DNA of 64,000 bases from an uncultured Clostridia bacterium. Its GTDB lineage: Bacteria > Bacillota > Clostridia > TANB77 > CAG-508. The notes under the pieces were generated by a model. It searched no databases and was not told the DNA's origin. It worked only from the letters and a program-made list of their open reading frames with translations. How positions within the stretch are numbered: the first letter of the stretch is position 1; each line of letters begins with the position of its first letter. Where the stretch lies: the NCBI GenBank assembly GCA_934169725.1, contig CAKPOF010000001.1, positions 310,001 to 374,000 on the forward strand, written 5' to 3'. Shown one piece after another: positions 61,887-64,000 of this stretch. The position numbers and the translations under genes are program-made.

Positions 61887-62525
61887 TCACTTCAAATATT
61901 CACTCAAATCTTCCACCAACATAAAAACTGTAGTACAAGGATTTTTACTTGCCTCAGTAGAAATATTTTTAAATTGTTCATATATTTCCTTACAGTTACT
62001 AATAGCAGTTTCCAATCTATTATTATTTGTTACTTTCTCAAAAATTTCTTTATCATTTTTAGAATAATTACCTAAATTAGCATTTTGAAATTCTTTCTTT
62101 AGTTCTTTTAACGAATCGTTTTTCGATAGGGGATTGCTAACTTTTTTGAAGTGTGATAATAGCCATACTTCAAAATTAGGATTAGACCAAGCTGAATTAT
62201 ACTCATTTAATTTAATTGCATTATTGAATTGTTCATCTGTATAATCATCTTTGTCAAAAACAACCCAAACTTGTCCATATACTTTAGGAGATTTGTTTAT
62301 GTATTGTTTAGTATATTTCACTAAACTTTCTGTATTTAATCCAGTACCTTTTATTTTGATAGCAGGTACTACACTAATTCTATCTCCAAATTTTTCATTT
62401 ATCTTTTGCTTTAACCCATTAAAATAGTTTGGCTCTGTTTCTTTGCCTTCGCAGATTATAAGGTAGTTTGGAGGTGCTAATTTTTTGGTAGCTACCTTAT
62501 TTCTGCCTTTATTATTATTCCTCAT
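61887..62525 (-). CDS. rloB: RloB-like protein
   Basis: The protein has 212 residues. A basic N-terminus (RNNNKGRNKVATKK) is followed by a TOPRIM-like core: YLIICEGKETEPNYFNGLKQ (about 21-40), VWVVFDKDDYTDEQFNNAIK (about 86-105) and NPNFEVWLLSHF (about 115-127). These Glu, Asp-x-Asp and Glu residues form the metal site expected for a nuclease. RloB was first named from type I restriction loci. To my knowledge the same family occurs in the AbiL abortive infection system with an AAA ATPase. It overlaps the ATPase gene by 11 bases and ends in TGA. Confidence 0.82.
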   Translation of the reverse strand: MRNNNKGRNKVATKKLAPPNYLIICEGKETEPNYFNGLKQKINEKFGDRISVVPAIKIKGTGLNTESLVKYTKQYINKSPKVYGQVWVVFDKDDYTDEQFNNAIKLNEYNSAWSNPNFEVWLLSHFKKVSNPLSKNDSLKELKKEFQNANLGNYSKNDKEIFEKVTNNNRLETAISNCKEIYEQFKNISTEASKNPCTTVFMLVEDLSEYLK

Positions 62526-63753
62526 GAGTATTTATATTAAATTCTTCAAATACTGGAATAGCACCATATCTTCCAGTTAAATAGTCCTTATTGTAAGTAG
62601 CATCATTTCTAACTTTAGTATTATCAATTTTATAATCTGATAAAGAAAATAATTCAGAAATGCCATATATATCTTTTTCAGTAAACCAAATTTCATCTCT
62701 TCTAAAAGTTTCTTTATTTAAATTCGTTATATCATGAGTAGAATAGATTAACTGACCATTACCAGTGTTTTTTTCTTTATCATGAAATAAGTTAATAATA
62801 TATCTTGTTAAAAGAGGGTGTAGCTTGGCATCTAATTCATCAATAAATAGACAACTTCCATCTTCTAAAGCATCCATTATAAAATTATATAGGTAAAACA
62901 TTTTTAAGGTTCCCTTTGATTCTAAATAGAAAGGTAATAATATTTTTTCGCCATTTTCATTTTTATGAACCGCTTTTAACTCGACTTGTGAATGTGTATT
63001 ATTGTCTAGAGTTCTAACATCTTTAATTTTTACATCAATATCATCAATACCTAAATCGAATACTTTTATAAATTCAACTAACCTTTTTCTATATTCTTTA
63101 TCATCAATAATTTTTGAAGATATTAAGCGATTTATTTTATTTTCAAATTTAGGGTTTCCTAAATCTAAATAATAGCTATTTAAAAAACAATCATATACAC
63201 TTTTAAAATCTTCATTGTCTTTTTCTATTTTTCGGTATAAGCTTAAAAATAAAGAACTAGAATCAACATCAAATTTATTTATCTTTGCTTTGTATGATTT
63301 ATTAAACTTAACTTTATTTTCATCTCTATCAAAGATAGGAGTTACTTTATTTATTTTTTTTACATACAACCACTCTGAAACTATATTTTTATTTTTAATT
63401 TCAAAACCATACTGATATATTTTTTTATTTTTTGCCAAAAATGTTACTTCTAATGAAATAGGTTCATTTTTTGTTTTTTCATCAAAAGAAAAGTTATAAT
63501 AATTATCTACTTCATTTGAATTCATATTTGTGTCATCATTAATCATCAATTTTTCTTTCATAAATTCAAATGCTTCTAATACGTTTGTTTTCCCACTTGC
63601 ATTTGCACCATAAATAGCTGCAACTTTTAAATATTTTTTATCTTTAATATCAATTGTGTTATATTCGTGTTCTTTAATAGAAGCTGCTTCCATATCCAAA
63701 CAGTTTTCATTTTTAAAAGATTTAAAGTTCTTAAAATTAAATTTTATTAACAT
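62515..63753 (-). CDS. rloA: RloA-like AAA ATPase (ABC/SMC-type, AAA15/AAA21)
   Basis: The protein has 412 residues from ATG 63753 (AGGAG nine bases upstream; the ATG at 63762 directly abuts that site). The N-terminal FNFKNFKSFKNENCLDMEAA is typical of OLD/RloA ATPases. Walker A is AAIYGANASGKTNVLEAFEF (near 44-63). The signature and Walker B part is SCLFIDELDAKLHPLLTRYI (near 301-320), followed by LIYSTHDITNL (the H-loop). The C-terminus has a short tail with GRYGAIPVFEEF. It probably senses phage attack and triggers the RloB effector. That is inference from the family pairing. Confidence 0.85.
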   Translation of the reverse strand: MLIKFNFKNFKSFKNENCLDMEAASIKEHEYNTIDIKDKKYLKVAAIYGANASGKTNVLEAFEFMKEKLMINDDTNMNSNEVDNYYNFSFDEKTKNEPISLEVTFLAKNKKIYQYGFEIKNKNIVSEWLYVKKINKVTPIFDRDENKVKFNKSYKAKINKFDVDSSSLFLSLYRKIEKDNEDFKSVYDCFLNSYYLDLGNPKFENKINRLISSKIIDDKEYRKRLVEFIKVFDLGIDDIDVKIKDVRTLDNNTHSQVELKAVHKNENGEKILLPFYLESKGTLKMFYLYNFIMDALEDGSCLFIDELDAKLHPLLTRYIINLFHDKEKNTGNGQLIYSTHDITNLNKETFRRDEIWFTEKDIYGISELFSLSDYKIDNTKVRNDATYNKDYLTGRYGAIPVFEEFNINTHEE

Positions 63754-63775
63754 TATTCTCATCTCCTATATTAGT

Positions 63776-63804
63776 ATTATATGAATTTTTACTAAAAAAG
63801 TCAA
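63776..63804 (-). promoter_or_regulatory. Promoter of the rloA-rloB-DUF6414 operon
   Basis: On the minus strand, TTGACT (complement of 63799-63804), a 17-base spacer and TATAAT (complement of 63776-63781) precede the ATPase start by 22 bases. From 63805 to 64000 the sequence is A/T-rich with no gene I can support. Confidence 0.7.
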
Positions 63805-64000
63805 TAAAAATGAGAAAAAATCTCAAATTCAATATTATTTTATGCGGATTTTATAAAAATATACAAAATTAAAAGATATTATAAAGCGAATTTACAATAT
63901 CCTAAAATTTTAATATATATTTAATAGTGTAAAATGGTTTCGGAATATACAAAAAGAAAGTCCTTTGATATAATAATTTACGACTAAATAAATCAAAGAA

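Larger units (their letters stand above)
51306..64000. mobile_element. Integrated mobile element in tRNA-Leu(UAG), right end outside window
   Basis: Everything from the tRNA end to the window edge has the content of an integrative element. It has a tyrosine integrase next to the tRNA, an excisionase, a helix-turn-helix protein, replication-type proteins, a RusA-like protein and two cargo operons. The housekeeping genes stop at 51153. No conjugation machinery (relaxase, VirB4, coupling protein) is seen in these 12.7 kb, so it may be a mobilisable element or the rest may lie beyond 64000. I found no second copy of the tRNA 3' end before the window end. Confidence 0.8.

Noticed and set aside
63825..63990. 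Short plus-strand frames at the window end (about 20 codons)
   Set aside because: No ribosome sites, very short, and AT-rich chance frames.
63763..64000. Right attachment site of the element inside the window
   Set aside because: No copy of the tRNA-Leu(UAG) 3' end (TTCGAGTCCC...CATCCGCACCA) occurs there.

Overview
The window is a very AT-rich chromosomal segment from a low-GC Gram-positive anaerobe of the class Clostridia. The evidence is strong AGGAGG-type ribosome sites, TTGACA/TATAAT promoters, rubrerythrin, the spore genes spoIIP and sleB, and short pilin-like proteins starting ITLIALVITIIVLLILAGI. The last of these I associate with uncultured gut Clostridia. TGA is used as a normal stop codon, so this is not a Mollicute code. 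The genus cannot be fixed from the sequence alone.

From 1 to 51.3 kb the region is core chromosome. It opens with tRNA-Leu(CAA), then a DUF1836 regulator divergent from an acyl-CoA synthetase, a GLUG-repeat pilin-like surface protein, rubrerythrin, dnaE, spoIIP, pgi, an acyl-ACP thioesterase and pyk. Next is a surface pair: a large leucine-rich-repeat protein ending in a dockerin, and a membrane-anchored cohesin protein. Then come rdgB-addA, rqcH, a NagZ-like hydrolase, der-plsY, gpsA, a frameshifted dtd, RNase P RNA, an RluA-type pseudouridine synthase, trmB, pyrG (behind a probable attenuator), nfeD with an SPFH partner, murB-yvcK, a glycogen debranching enzyme, ruvC, holA, sleB, recG and tRNA-Leu(UAG).

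Six copies of one dispersed palindromic repeat (five full, one half) lie in the intergenic spaces of this core part only. Their cores are conserved. Their arms differ between copies but stay self-complementary within a copy, and one copy sits inside the stem-loop of a terminator.

From 51.3 kb to the window end is an integrated mobile element in the 3' end of tRNA-Leu(UAG). It carries a tyrosine integrase, an excisionase and a helix-turn-helix protein, then a DUF6076 protein. Its first cargo is a four-gene operon: a 41-residue peptide, an ABC exporter, a protein with an ADP-ribosyltransferase-like N-terminal signature, and a small helical protein. Replication or maintenance genes follow. Its second cargo is a three-gene operon encoding a RloA-like ATPase, a RloB-like protein and a DUF6414 protein, which looks like phage defence. 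The right end of the element is outside the window.

The best candidates for something undescribed are the peptide/exporter/ART-like operon (55.2-58.5 kb), the ATPase-RloB-DUF6414 operon (61.1-63.8 kb) and the covarying palindromic repeat family.
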